DNA of 64,000 nucleotides from Xanthomonas sp. (GTDB taxonomy: Bacteria > Pseudomonadota > Gammaproteobacteria > Xanthomonadales > Xanthomonadaceae): positions 372,001-436,000 of the forward strand of contig NZ_JAFIWC010000001.1 in the NCBI RefSeq assembly GCF_017163755.1. The letters run 5' to 3'. Below are positions 9,609 through 16,855 of this stretch, piece after piece. Position 1 is the first letter of the stretch. Every line of letters starts with the position of its first letter. A program made the position numbers and the translations under genes. Under the pieces are notes generated by a model that made no database searches, was not told the DNA's origin, and was given only the letters and a program-made list of their open reading frames with translations.

Positions 9609-12014
9609 ATGACGAGATTTCCCACTCGCCGCCTGCTTGCCCTCGCCCTCGCCGCCAGCCTCGGCTTGCCGGCCCTGGCGCAGGCGATGGAGCCCTTCAC
9701 CGCCAGCGACATCCGCGTCGACGGCCTGCAGCGCATTTCCTCCGGCACCGTCTTCACCTACCTGCCGGTCGAGCGCGGCGACACGGTCGACGACGCCAAG
9801 GTCGGCGACGCGATCCGCGCGCTGTACCGCACCGGGTTCTTCGAGGACGTGCAGGTCGATCGCCAGGACAACATCCTGGTGGTCACGGTCAAGGAACGCC
9901 CGGCGATCAACAAGCTCACCGTCACCGGCAACAAGGACATCAAGAGCGAAGAGCTGCTCAAGGGCCTGTCGGACATCGGCCTGACCGAGGGCGGCACCTT
10001 CGACCGGCTGAGCCTGGACCGGGTGACCCAGGAGCTGACCCGCCAGTACAACAACCGCGGCAAGTACAACGTGGAGATCACCCCGACGGTGAGCCCGCTG
10101 GACCGCAACCGCGTCGACGTGGCGATCGCGATCAAGGAAGGCAAGGCGGCGAAGATCCAGCACGTCAACCTGGTGGGCACCGAGAAGTTCGCCAACGAGG
10201 ACATCCTGGAAGGCTGGGAATCGCGCGAGCACAACTGGCTGTCGTGGTACCGCCGCGACGACCAGTACTCCAAGGAGAAGCTGTCCGGCGACCTGGAGAA
10301 GCTCAATTCCTGGTACCTGGACCGCGGCTACGTCGATTTCAGCATCGACTCCACCCAGGTCTCGATCAGCCCCGACAAGCGCGACATGTACCTGACCGCC
10401 GGCATCACCGAAGGCGAGCAGTACAAGATCTCCGAGATCAAGGTCACCGGCGACACCGTGCTGCCGCAGGAAGAAGTCGAGAAGCTGGTGATCCCCAAGC
10501 CCGGCGACACGTTCTCGCGCGCGCTGCTCGAGTTCAGTTCCGACGCGATCACCAACACGCTGAGCAACATCGGCTACGCCTTCGCCAAGGTCAACCCGAT
10601 CCCGACCAGCGACCGCGAAAAGCGCACCGTCGCCGTCAACCTGCAGGTGGTGCCGGGCCCGCGCGTGGCCGTGCGCCGCATCGTGTTCAGGGGCAACACC
10701 CGCACCTCCGACGAAGTGCTGCGCCGCGAGATGCGCCAGTTCGAGGACAGCTGGTACTCGCAGGCGGCGATCGACCGTTCCAAGATCCGCCTGCAGCGCC
10801 TGGGCTACTTCGAGTCGGTGGACGTGGAAACGCCGCCGGTGCCGGGCAGCAACGACCAGGTGGACGTGGTCTACAACGTCAAGGAAACCACCTCCGGCAG
10901 CTTCACCTTCGGCCTGGGCTATTCGCAGACCTACGGCGTGACCACGTCGATCCAGCTGTCGCAGAACAACTTCCTCGGCGGCGGCAACCGCGTGGCGGTG
11001 GACGCCTCGCGCAGCAGCTACCAGGAGCGCTACTCGTTCTCCTATACCAACCCGTTCTTCACCGACGACGGCGTCTCGCTGGGCTACAACGTCTCGTACC
11101 GCAAGCTGGACTACTCCGACTTCGGCACCGCGCAGTACAACAGCACCAACGGTGCGGCGCAGGTGATCTTCGGCGTGCCGATCACCGAGAACGACACCGT
11201 GTCGGTGATGTTCGGCATCGACAGCAACCAGATCACCACCTACACCGGATTCACCCCAAGGGCGATCATCAACTACATCGATGCGATCGGCCAGCGCACC
11301 TTCCATGCGTGGCGCAGCGAACTGGGCTGGGCGCGCGACACCCGCAACGACTACTTCATGCCGACCCGCGGCATGTACCAGCGCGTCGGCCTGGAAGCCA
11401 CCCTGCCCGGCTCGACCGTCGAGTACTACAAGCTGAGCTACCAGATCTCCAAGTACTGGACGATCATCCCGTCGCTGGTGCTCAACACCCGCGCCGAGTT
11501 CGGCTACGGCGATAGCTACGGCAACGACGTCTCGCGCGACATCTGCGGCGTGGAGCAGAACAACACCTACACAGCGGCGGCCTGCGATGGAAGCAACCTG
11601 ATCCGCCGCGTGACCGCGTCGGGCCTGCCGTTCTATGAGAACTTCTATGCCGGTGGCACCAACTCGGTGCGCGGCTTCGAGGACAACACCCTCGGCCCGC
11701 GTTCGGAGGCCACCTCCTCGTACAGCCGCGGCCAGCCGCTGGGCGGCTCGTTCAAGACCGTCGGTTCGGCGGAAATGTACTTCCCGCGGCTGTTCGACAG
11801 CCCGTCGGCGCGCATCTCCGCGTTCGTCGACGTCGGCAACGTGTTCAACGGCGTGGACAACTACAAGACCAACGAACTGCGCGCCTCCACCGGCGTGGCG
11901 CTGCTGTGGCGCGCGCCGGTCGGGCCGATCTCGATCAGCTATGCGGTGCCGCTGAAGAAGGAAGACAACGACGAGATCGAGCGTCTGCAGTTCACCTTTG
12001 GTGGGCAGTTCTGA
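9609..12014 (+). CDS. bamA: Outer membrane protein assembly factor BamA
   Basis: BamA is the Omp85 core of the BAM complex that folds beta-barrels into the outer membrane. The 801-aa product starts with a clear signal peptide (RRLLALALAASLGLPALAQA). Five POTRA domains follow (about residues 25-425), then a 16-strand barrel containing the VRGF motif (SVRGFEDN) and ending in Phe (FTFGGQF), as needed for barrel recognition. The ATG at 9609 was chosen because the signal peptide starts there. An in-frame ATG at 9519 overlaps the rseP stop and would place 30 polar residues before the signal. The stop codon sits in the loop of a perfect hairpin. Confidence 0.96.
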   Translation: MTRFPTRRLLALALAASLGLPALAQAMEPFTASDIRVDGLQRISSGTVFTYLPVERGDTVDDAKVGDAIRALYRTGFFEDVQVDRQDNILVVTVKERPAINKLTVTGNKDIKSEELLKGLSDIGLTEGGTFDRLSLDRVTQELTRQYNNRGKYNVEITPTVSPLDRNRVDVAIAIKEGKAAKIQHVNLVGTEKFANEDILEGWESREHNWLSWYRRDDQYSKEKLSGDLEKLNSWYLDRGYVDFSIDSTQVSISPDKRDMYLTAGITEGEQYKISEIKVTGDTVLPQEEVEKLVIPKPGDTFSRALLEFSSDAITNTLSNIGYAFAKVNPIPTSDREKRTVAVNLQVVPGPRVAVRRIVFRGNTRTSDEVLRREMRQFEDSWYSQAAIDRSKIRLQRLGYFESVDVETPPVPGSNDQVDVVYNVKETTSGSFTFGLGYSQTYGVTTSIQLSQNNFLGGGNRVAVDASRSSYQERYSFSYTNPFFTDDGVSLGYNVSYRKLDYSDFGTAQYNSTNGAAQVIFGVPITENDTVSVMFGIDSNQITTYTGFTPRAIINYIDAIGQRTFHAWRSELGWARDTRNDYFMPTRGMYQRVGLEATLPGSTVEYYKLSYQISKYWTIIPSLVLNTRAEFGYGDSYGNDVSRDICGVEQNNTYTAAACDGSNLIRRVTASGLPFYENFYAGGTNSVRGFEDNTLGPRSEATSSYSRGQPLGGSFKTVGSAEMYFPRLFDSPSARISAFVDVGNVFNGVDNYKTNELRASTGVALLWRAPVGPISISYAVPLKKEDNDEIERLQFTFGGQF

Positions 12015-12079
12015 CGAACTGCCCACCCGCCGCCAGGGCGTGGCCCTGGCGGCCCATGCTCCCGCTGTGCGGGAGCATG
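12001..12079 (+). repeat. Three consecutive perfect hairpins at the bamA 3' end
   Basis: Hairpin 1 (12001-12026) has 11-bp arms (GTGGGCAGTTC and its complement) around the loop TGAC that contains the bamA stop codon. Hairpin 2 (12029-12053) has 11-bp arms (GCCGCCAGGGC) with the loop GTG. Hairpin 3 (12055-12079) has 11-bp arms (CATGCTCCCGC) with the loop TGT. None has a T tract. They are spaced 1-2 bases apart and would form a compact 3' structure on the bamA transcript. Confidence 0.85.
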
Positions 12080-12127
12080 GGGATCGGAGCTTGGCCTTCC
12101 AAATCCCCGCGCCTGTCGGCGCGCCCC

Positions 12128-12257
12128 GAGCGCGTCATCGCGTTCGCGCTGACGCCCCACGATTTGCGGTGCAAATCGCGGGCCCCAGCTCATATGCTTC
12201 CAGATCCCCGCGCCTGTCGGCGCGCCCCCTTTACTAAAGGGGGCTTTTCTCCAGTTG
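12128..12257 (+). repeat. Dispersed 130-bp intergenic repeat, copy 1
   Basis: This block matches the reverse complement of 36184-36313. Shared landmarks in order are GAGCGCGTCA, GCCCCACG followed by a TTTGC hairpin, GGCCCCAGCTCA, CGGCGCGCCCCC and an A/T-flanked hairpin ending GGGGGCTTTTCTCCAGTTG. It lies downstream of bamA in the orientation that places the terminator after the gene. No ORF in it looks coding. Together with the hairpins at 12001-12079 it fills the 348-bp bamA-lpxD gap. Confidence 0.8.
12224..12248 (+). terminator. Rho-independent terminator downstream of bamA
   Basis: The arms GCCCCCTTT and AAAGGGGGC enclose a 3-nt loop and are followed by TTTT. It is the 3' end of the dispersed repeat and the likely end of the upstream transcript, leaving lpxD to its own promoter. 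Confidence 0.8.
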
Positions 12258-12350
12258 ACTGACCGCAGCTGACCGGTCCGCATGCGGTGGCTGATCCGCG
12301 CCACGATGGCTGCTGCGCAGGGGCAGCATGACCGGGGTGATGGCACACGG

Positions 12351-12356
12351 TAGAAT
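12351..12356 (+). promoter_or_regulatory. Candidate -10 element of lpxD
   Basis: TAGAAT lies 6 bases before the GTG start of lpxD, after the terminator at 12224-12248. If it is a real -10, the lpxD message would be nearly leaderless. No -35 is recognisable. Confidence 0.35.
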
Positions 12357-12362
12357 CCCGGT

Positions 12363-13385
12363 GTGAATACTCCTACCTATACCGCACACGACATCGCCGA
12401 GCGCTTCGGGCTGCAGCTGCATGGCCCGGGCGAGACGACGATCCACGGCGTCGCCACGCTGGCCCATGCCGGTCCCGGACAGCTCAGCTTCCTGGCCAAC
12501 CCGCGCTACCGCGCGCAGCTGGCCGACAGCCGCGCCTCGATCGTGGTCCTGCGCGCCGACGATGCGCCGTCCGCGCCGGGCACCGCGCTGATCGCCAAGG
12601 ACCCGTACACCGCCTTCGCCAAGATCGCCGCGCTGTTCGACATCGCGCCGGCGCGCGAAGCGGGCGTGCACCCGATGGCGGTGGTCGATCCCAGCGCGCG
12701 CGTCTCGCCTAGCGCGCATGTCGGCCCGTTCGTCAGCATCGGCGCACGCAGCGTGATCGGCGACGGCTGCGTGATCGGCGCCGGCAGCGTGATCGGCGAG
12801 GATTGCGTGGTCGGCGACGGCACCGAACTCATCGCCCGGGTCACCCTGGTCACCCGGGTGCGGCTGGGCAAGCGCATCCGCATCCATCCCGGCGCGGTGA
12901 TCGGCGCGGACGGTTTCGGCCTGGCCATGGACGCCGGCCACTGGATCAAGGTGCCGCAGCTGGGCGGCGTGGTGATCGGCGACGACTGCGAGATCGGCGC
13001 CAACGCCTGCATCGACCGCGGCGCGCTGGAGGACACCGTGCTCGAGGAAGACGTGCGCATCGACAACCTGGTGCAGATCGCGCACAACTGCCGCATCGGC
13101 GCGCACAGCGCGATCGCCGGCTGCACCGGCATCGCCGGCAGCGCCAAGATCGGCCGCTACTGCATGCTCGGCGGCCACGTCGGCGTGGTCGGCCACCTGG
13201 AGATCTGCGACAAGGTGGTGATCACCGGCAAGTCGGTGGTGCGCAACTCCATCCACGAGCCCGGCGAATACTCGTCCGGCACGCCGCTGACCGATACCCG
13301 CACGTGGCGCAAGAACGCCGCGCGCTTCAAACAGCTCGACAGCCTCGCTCGGCGCATCGCCGCGGTGGGCAAGGAGAAGGAATGA
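12363..13385 (+). CDS. lpxD: UDP-3-O-acylglucosamine N-acyltransferase
   Basis: LpxD adds the second hydroxyacyl chain, from acyl-ACP, to UDP-3-O-acylglucosamine in lipid A synthesis. The 340-aa product has a uridine-binding N-terminal domain (about 1-100) and then a left-handed beta-helix of hexapeptide repeats (about 105-310). GADGFGLAMDAGHWIKVPQLGGV and CIDRGALEDTVL contain the characteristic active-site region. The start is GTG, with very little leader after the candidate -10. Its stop overlaps the fabZ start (ATGA). Confidence 0.95.
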   Translation: MNTPTYTAHDIAERFGLQLHGPGETTIHGVATLAHAGPGQLSFLANPRYRAQLADSRASIVVLRADDAPSAPGTALIAKDPYTAFAKIAALFDIAPAREAGVHPMAVVDPSARVSPSAHVGPFVSIGARSVIGDGCVIGAGSVIGEDCVVGDGTELIARVTLVTRVRLGKRIRIHPGAVIGADGFGLAMDAGHWIKVPQLGGVVIGDDCEIGANACIDRGALEDTVLEEDVRIDNLVQIAHNCRIGAHSAIAGCTGIAGSAKIGRYCMLGGHVGVVGHLEICDKVVITGKSVVRNSIHEPGEYSSGTPLTDTRTWRKNAARFKQLDSLARRIAAVGKEKE

Positions 13386-13840
13386 ACGACACGCTGCAGC
13401 TCCCGATCGACGTCACCATGATCCAGACGTTGATCCCCCACCGCTATCCGTTCCTGCTGGTGGACCGCGTGGTCGAGCTGGATCTCGGCAAGAGCATCGT
13501 GGCGCACAAGAACGTCACCATCAACGAGCCGTTCTTCCAGGGCCATTTCCCCAACCAGCCGATCATGCCGGGCGTGATGGTGATCGAGGCGCTGGCGCAG
13601 GCCGGCGGCATCCTCACCCAGCTGTCGCTGGGCCGCAACGCCGAGTCGCAGCTGTTCTACATGGTCAAGGTCGAGAACGCGCGCTTCAACAAGATGGTGG
13701 TGCCCGGCGACGTGCTCGAGCTGCACGTGGAAGTGAAGCGGATCATCCGCAACATGGCCTGGTACCACGGCGTCGGCAAGGTCGCCGGCGAAGTCGTGGC
13801 GTCGGCCGAGGTGCTGTGCGCGGGCTCGCGCAAACCCTGA
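13382..13840 (+). CDS. fabZ: 3-hydroxyacyl-ACP dehydratase FabZ
   Basis: FabZ removes water from 3-hydroxyacyl-ACP in fatty acid elongation and competes with LpxA and LpxD for the same substrate pool. The 152-aa hot-dog protein has [13 protein letters not shown] with the catalytic His, and [20 protein letters not shown] with the catalytic Glu. The ATG overlaps the lpxD stop, and lpxA follows after 10 bases with a GAGGAG ribosome-binding sequence. The lpxD-fabZ-lpxA-lpxB order is the standard gammaproteobacterial cluster. Confidence 0.97.
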   Translation: MNDTLQLPIDVTMIQTLIPHRYPFLLVDRVVELDLGKSIVAHKNVTINEPFFQGHFPNQPIMPGVMVIEALAQAGGILTQLSLGRNAESQLFYMVKVENARFNKMVVPGDVLELHVEVKRIIRNMAWYHGVGKVAGEVVASAEVLCAGSRKP

Positions 13841-13850
13841 GGAGGCCGGC

Positions 13851-14642
13851 ATGTCAGCTAGCGCACCGTTGATCCATCCCACCGCCGTCGTCGATCCGGG
13901 CGCCGTGCTCGCCGCCGACGTGCGCGTCGGCGCCTTCACCCTGATCGGCGCGGAGGTGGAGATCGGCGCCGGCAGCGTGATCGGCCCGCACTGCAGCATC
14001 ACCGGCCCGACCCGGCTCGGCCGCGACAACCATCTGGTCGGCCATGTCGCGCTCGGCGGCGATCCGCAGGACAAGAAGTTCGCCGGCGAGCGCACCGAGC
14101 TGGTGATCGGCGACCGCAACGTGATCCGCGAGTTCGTCACCGTCAACCGCGGCACCGGCAACGGCGGCGGCGTCACCCGCGTCGGCAACGACAACTGGTT
14201 CCTGGCCTACACCCACGTCGCGCACGACTGCAGCGTCGGCGACCACTGCGTGTTCTCCAACAACACCACCCTGGCCGGCCACGTCGAAGTCGGCGACCAC
14301 GTGATCATCAGCGGCTTCGCCGGCGCGCACCAGTTCTGCCGCATCGGCGACCACGCCTTCCTCGGCATGGGCGCGCTGGTCAACGGCGACGTGCCGCCGT
14401 TCACCATGGTCGGCGGCAATTCGCTCGGCCGCCCGCGCGGCATCAACAGCGAAGGGCTGAAGCGCCGCGGCTTCGACAGCGAGCGCGTGGCCGCGATCAA
14501 GCGCGCCTACCGCGCGCTGTACGTGGCCGGGCTGCCGCTGGCCGAAGCCAAGCAGCAGCTGGCGCAGATCGCCGAAACCAGCGACGACGTGCGCGCGATG
14601 CTGGAGTTCATCGAGGCCGGCGAGCGGCCGTTGTTGCGATGA
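13851..14642 (+). CDS. lpxA: UDP-N-acetylglucosamine acyltransferase
   Basis: LpxA performs the first step of lipid A synthesis, transferring 3-hydroxyacyl from ACP to UDP-GlcNAc. The 263-aa product has about ten hexapeptide-repeat coils of a left-handed beta-helix followed by a C-terminal helical domain. [12 protein letters not shown]-type sequence ([14 protein letters not shown]) carries the catalytic His. The [12 protein letters not shown]-like loop ([15 protein letters not shown]) and the [15 protein letters not shown] segment are typical of LpxA. Its stop overlaps the lpxB ATG, so coupling has survived the repeat that now opens lpxB. Confidence 0.96.
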   Translation: MSASAPLIHPTAVVDPGAVLAADVRVGAFTLIGAEVEIGAGSVIGPHCSITGPTRLGRDNHLVGHVALGGDPQDKKFAGERTELVIGDRNVIREFVTVNRGTGNGGGVTRVGNDNWFLAYTHVAHDCSVGDHCVFSNNTTLAGHVEVGDHVIISGFAGAHQFCRIGDHAFLGMGALVNGDVPPFTMVGGNSLGRPRGINSEGLKRRGFDSERVAAIKRAYRALYVAGLPLAEAKQQLAQIAETSDDVRAMLEFIEAGERPLLR

Positions 14643-15985
14643 ACATCGGGACTCGGGACTCGGGACTCGGGACCCGGAGCAGCGTTTCATCGGACGGCTC
14701 CAACGGTTCCACGGAGCAGATTCAAGGCGGCAACGCGCCTTTCGAGTCCCGCGCTGCGAGTCCCGAGTCCCGAGTCCCGAGTCCCGGCGCAGCGAAGCTG
14801 CGCGTCGTCCTCATCGCCGGCGAGGCGTCCGGCGACCAGCTCGGCGCCGGGTTGATCGAGGCGCTGCGCGTGCGCTATCCCGAGGCGCAGTTCGCAGGCA
14901 TCGGCGGCGATGCGATGCGCAGCGCCGGCTGCCAGACCTGGTTCGACGCCAGCGAACTGGCGGTGATGGGACTGAGCGAAGTGCTGCGGCACCTGCCGCG
15001 GCTGCTGAAGCTGCGCCGCGCGTTCCGCGAGCGTGCGCTGGCCTGGCGGCCGGACATGGTCGTCGGCATCGATGCGCCGGACTTCAACCTGGGCGTGGAA
15101 CGCTGGTTCAAGCAACGCGGCATCCGCACCGTGCACTACGTCAGCCCCTCGGTCTGGGCCTGGCGCGAGAAGCGCGCGGCCAAGATCGGCGCCAGCGCCG
15201 ACCGGGTGCTGTGCCTGTTCCCGATGGAGCCGCCGATTTACGCCCGGCACGGCGTGGACGCGCGCTTCGTCGGCCATCCGATGGCCGATGCGATCTCCCT
15301 GCGCAACGACCGCGATGCCGCGCGCGCCGAGCTCGGGCTGCCGAGCGGCGCGACCGTGCTGGCGGTGCTGCCGGGCAGCCGGCTCGGTGAGATCGGCCGG
15401 CTCGGCGACACCTTCTTCGCCGCCGCCTGGCAGGTGCTGCAGCAGGTGCCGGGCGCGCACGTGGTGGTGCCGGCGGCCAACGCCGCCTGCAAGGCGCTGA
15501 TCGCCGAACAGCTCTCGCGCTCGGCGCTGCCGGTGGTGTATTCGCACCTGCTCGACGGCCAGGCGCGCACCGCGATGCTGGCGGCCGACGTGGTGTTGCT
15601 GGCGTCGGGCACCGCGACGCTGGAGGCGATGCTGGTGAAGCGGCCGATGGTGGTCGGCTACAAGGTGGCGCCGCTGACCTACCGCATCGTCAAGGCGCTG
15701 GGCCTGCTGAAAGTGGACCGCTACGCGCTGCCCAACATCCTCGCCGGGCACGACCTGGCGCCGGAACTGATGCAGGACGACTGCACCGCGGACACGCTGT
15801 CGGCCGCGATGCTGCACTGGCTGCGCGACCCGCAGGCGGTGGACGCGCTGCTGCCCGAATACGATCGGCTGCACCGGCTGCTGCGCCAGAACGCCTCGGA
15901 GCGCGCGGCCGATGCGGTGGCGGAGTTGCTTGGGAGCCGGGACTCGGGACTCGGGACTCGGGACCCGGAAGAAGCAACGGCATGA
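14639..15985 (+). CDS. lpxB: Lipid-A-disaccharide synthase with repeat-encoded N- and C-terminal extensions
   Basis: LpxB joins UDP-2,3-diacylglucosamine to lipid X to make the lipid A disaccharide. The conserved GT19 protein begins near residue 55 ([19 protein letters not shown]) and contains the usual blocks ([46 protein letters not shown]). The first 54 residues are encoded by an inverted pair of GGGACTC arrays (14644-14793), giving [10 protein letters not shown] and later ESRVPSP-type sequence. The final 16 residues (RDSGLGTRD) come from another array. No ATG, GTG or TTG lies in frame between 14639 and the conserved start, so the extension is probably translated unless a CTG is used. Both ends keep ATGA overlaps, with lpxA and rnhB. 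Confidence 0.93.
   Translation: MNIGTRDSGLGTRSSVSSDGSNGSTEQIQGGNAPFESRAASPESRVPSPGAAKLRVVLIAGEASGDQLGAGLIEALRVRYPEAQFAGIGGDAMRSAGCQTWFDASELAVMGLSEVLRHLPRLLKLRRAFRERALAWRPDMVVGIDAPDFNLGVERWFKQRGIRTVHYVSPSVWAWREKRAAKIGASADRVLCLFPMEPPIYARHGVDARFVGHPMADAISLRNDRDAARAELGLPSGATVLAVLPGSRLGEIGRLGDTFFAAAWQVLQQVPGAHVVVPAANAACKALIAEQLSRSALPVVYSHLLDGQARTAMLAADVVLLASGTATLEAMLVKRPMVVGYKVAPLTYRIVKALGLLKVDRYALPNILAGHDLAPELMQDDCTADTLSAAMLHWLRDPQAVDALLPEYDRLHRLLRQNASERAADAVAELLGSRDSGLGTRDPEEATA
14644..14793. repeat. Inverted heptamer-array pair inside the 5' end of lpxB
   Basis: The left arm (14644-14675) reads GGGACTC units ending in a variant GGGACCC. The right arm (about 14740-14793) reads GAGTCCC units and ends CCCGGC. 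The about 65-base spacer shares GCGCCTTT immediately before the right arm with the pyrH-frr copy. The whole element is in frame with lpxB and contains no stop codon. Confidence 0.85.
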
Positions 15986-16054
15986 AGCATCCCGATCGCA
16001 TATCGCCGCAGCAGTTCCTGCTTCCCGAGTCCCGAGTCCCGGGTCCCCAGTCCC
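15940..16054. repeat. Inverted heptamer-array pair spanning the lpxB-rnhB junction
   Basis: The left arm (15940-15970) begins GCCGGGACTCGGG inside the 3' end of lpxB. The right arm (16024-16057) ends GTCCCGGC inside the 5' end of rnhB. The 50-60-base spacer contains the ATGA overlap of the two genes. One element therefore encodes the lpxB C-terminus and the rnhB N-terminus. Confidence 0.85.
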
Positions 16055-16710
16055 GGCTTTACGCCGGCGTCGACGAGGCCGGGCGCGGTCCGCTGGCCGG
16101 GCCGGTGGCGGTGGCCGCGGTGGTGTTCGATCCGTCCAAACCGCGCATCAACGGGCTGGACGACTCCAAGCAGCTCAGCCCCGAGCGCCGCGAGCTGCTG
16201 TACGCGCGCATCGTCGAACGCGCGCTGGCCTGGTCGGTGGTGCTGATCGACAGCGAAGAGATCGACCGCATCAACATCTACCAGGCGACGATGCTCGGCA
16301 TGCGCCGCGCGGTCGAGGGCGTGGCGCATGTGGCCCAGTTCGCGCGCATCGACGGCAACCGCCTTCCCAAGGGCCTGCCGTGCGCGGCCGAGGCCCTGAT
16401 CGGCGGCGATGCGCGCGACCGCGCGATCATGGCCGCGTCGATCGTGGCCAAGGTGACCCGCGACCGCCTGATGCGGCAGTTGCACGAGCAGCATCCGCAC
16501 TACCGCTTCGACCTGCACAAGGGCTACAGCACGCCAACTCACCTTGCGGCCCTGCAGACCCATGGCCCGTGCCCGCAGCACCGGCGCAGCTTCGCGCCGG
16601 TGCGCCGCGCGCTTGGGGAGCCGGGACTCGGAACTTGGGAGCCGGGACTCGGCGAAGCAAATGCGGATTTCGCAAGCACAGGCGCCACGGAAGCGATCAA
16701 CGCCGGCTAG
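15982..16710 (+). CDS. rnhB: Ribonuclease HII with repeat-encoded termini
   Basis: RNase HII cuts RNA in DNA duplexes, including single misincorporated ribonucleotides. The catalytic core is intact: [16 protein letters not shown] with the DEAGRG active-site motif, [13 protein letters not shown], and [14 protein letters not shown] with the third acidic region. The core ends near [18 protein letters not shown]. The first 25 residues include [13 protein letters not shown] from a heptamer array. The last 30 or so include [13 protein letters not shown] from another array, so the 242-aa length exceeds the usual 200-220. There is no alternative start before the core. The ATG overlaps the lpxB stop. 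Confidence 0.92.
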   Translation: MKHPDRISPQQFLLPESRVPGPQSRLYAGVDEAGRGPLAGPVAVAAVVFDPSKPRINGLDDSKQLSPERRELLYARIVERALAWSVVLIDSEEIDRINIYQATMLGMRRAVEGVAHVAQFARIDGNRLPKGLPCAAEALIGGDARDRAIMAASIVAKVTRDRLMRQLHEQHPHYRFDLHKGYSTPTHLAALQTHGPCPQHRRSFAPVRRALGEPGLGTWEPGLGEANADFASTGATEAINAG

Positions 16711-16791
16711 GTCTCGCTCAAACCCAAATGAGACCGGTCCCGAGTCCCGAGTCCCGAGTCCCGAGTCCCGAGTCCCGAGTCCCGAGTCCCA
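16615..16791. repeat. Inverted heptamer-array pair at the rnhB 3' end and dnaE leader
   Basis: The degenerate left arm (16615-16653, GCCGGGACTCGG variants) lies in the rnhB C-terminal codons. The right arm (16737-16791) holds about seven near-perfect GAGTCCC units, the longest uninterrupted array in the window. The arms are separated by about 83 bases that contain the rnhB stop. The array ends 64 bases before the dnaE start, so any dnaE promoter must lie in or beside it. Confidence 0.85.
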
Positions 16792-16855
16792 CCTGTCAAG
16801 CCTTGTTCGCCTGCGCCCCCGCCGCTAACCTGACCGGGCATCGTCCTGGTTCCGC

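Noticed and set aside
9489-12026. 845-codon minus-strand open frame across bamA
   Set aside because: Antisense shadow of a clearly identified gene, with low-complexity residues and no ribosome-binding site.
16737-16791. Heptamer arrays as CRISPR repeats
   Set aside because: The units are 7 bp and directly tandem without unique spacers. There are no cas genes.
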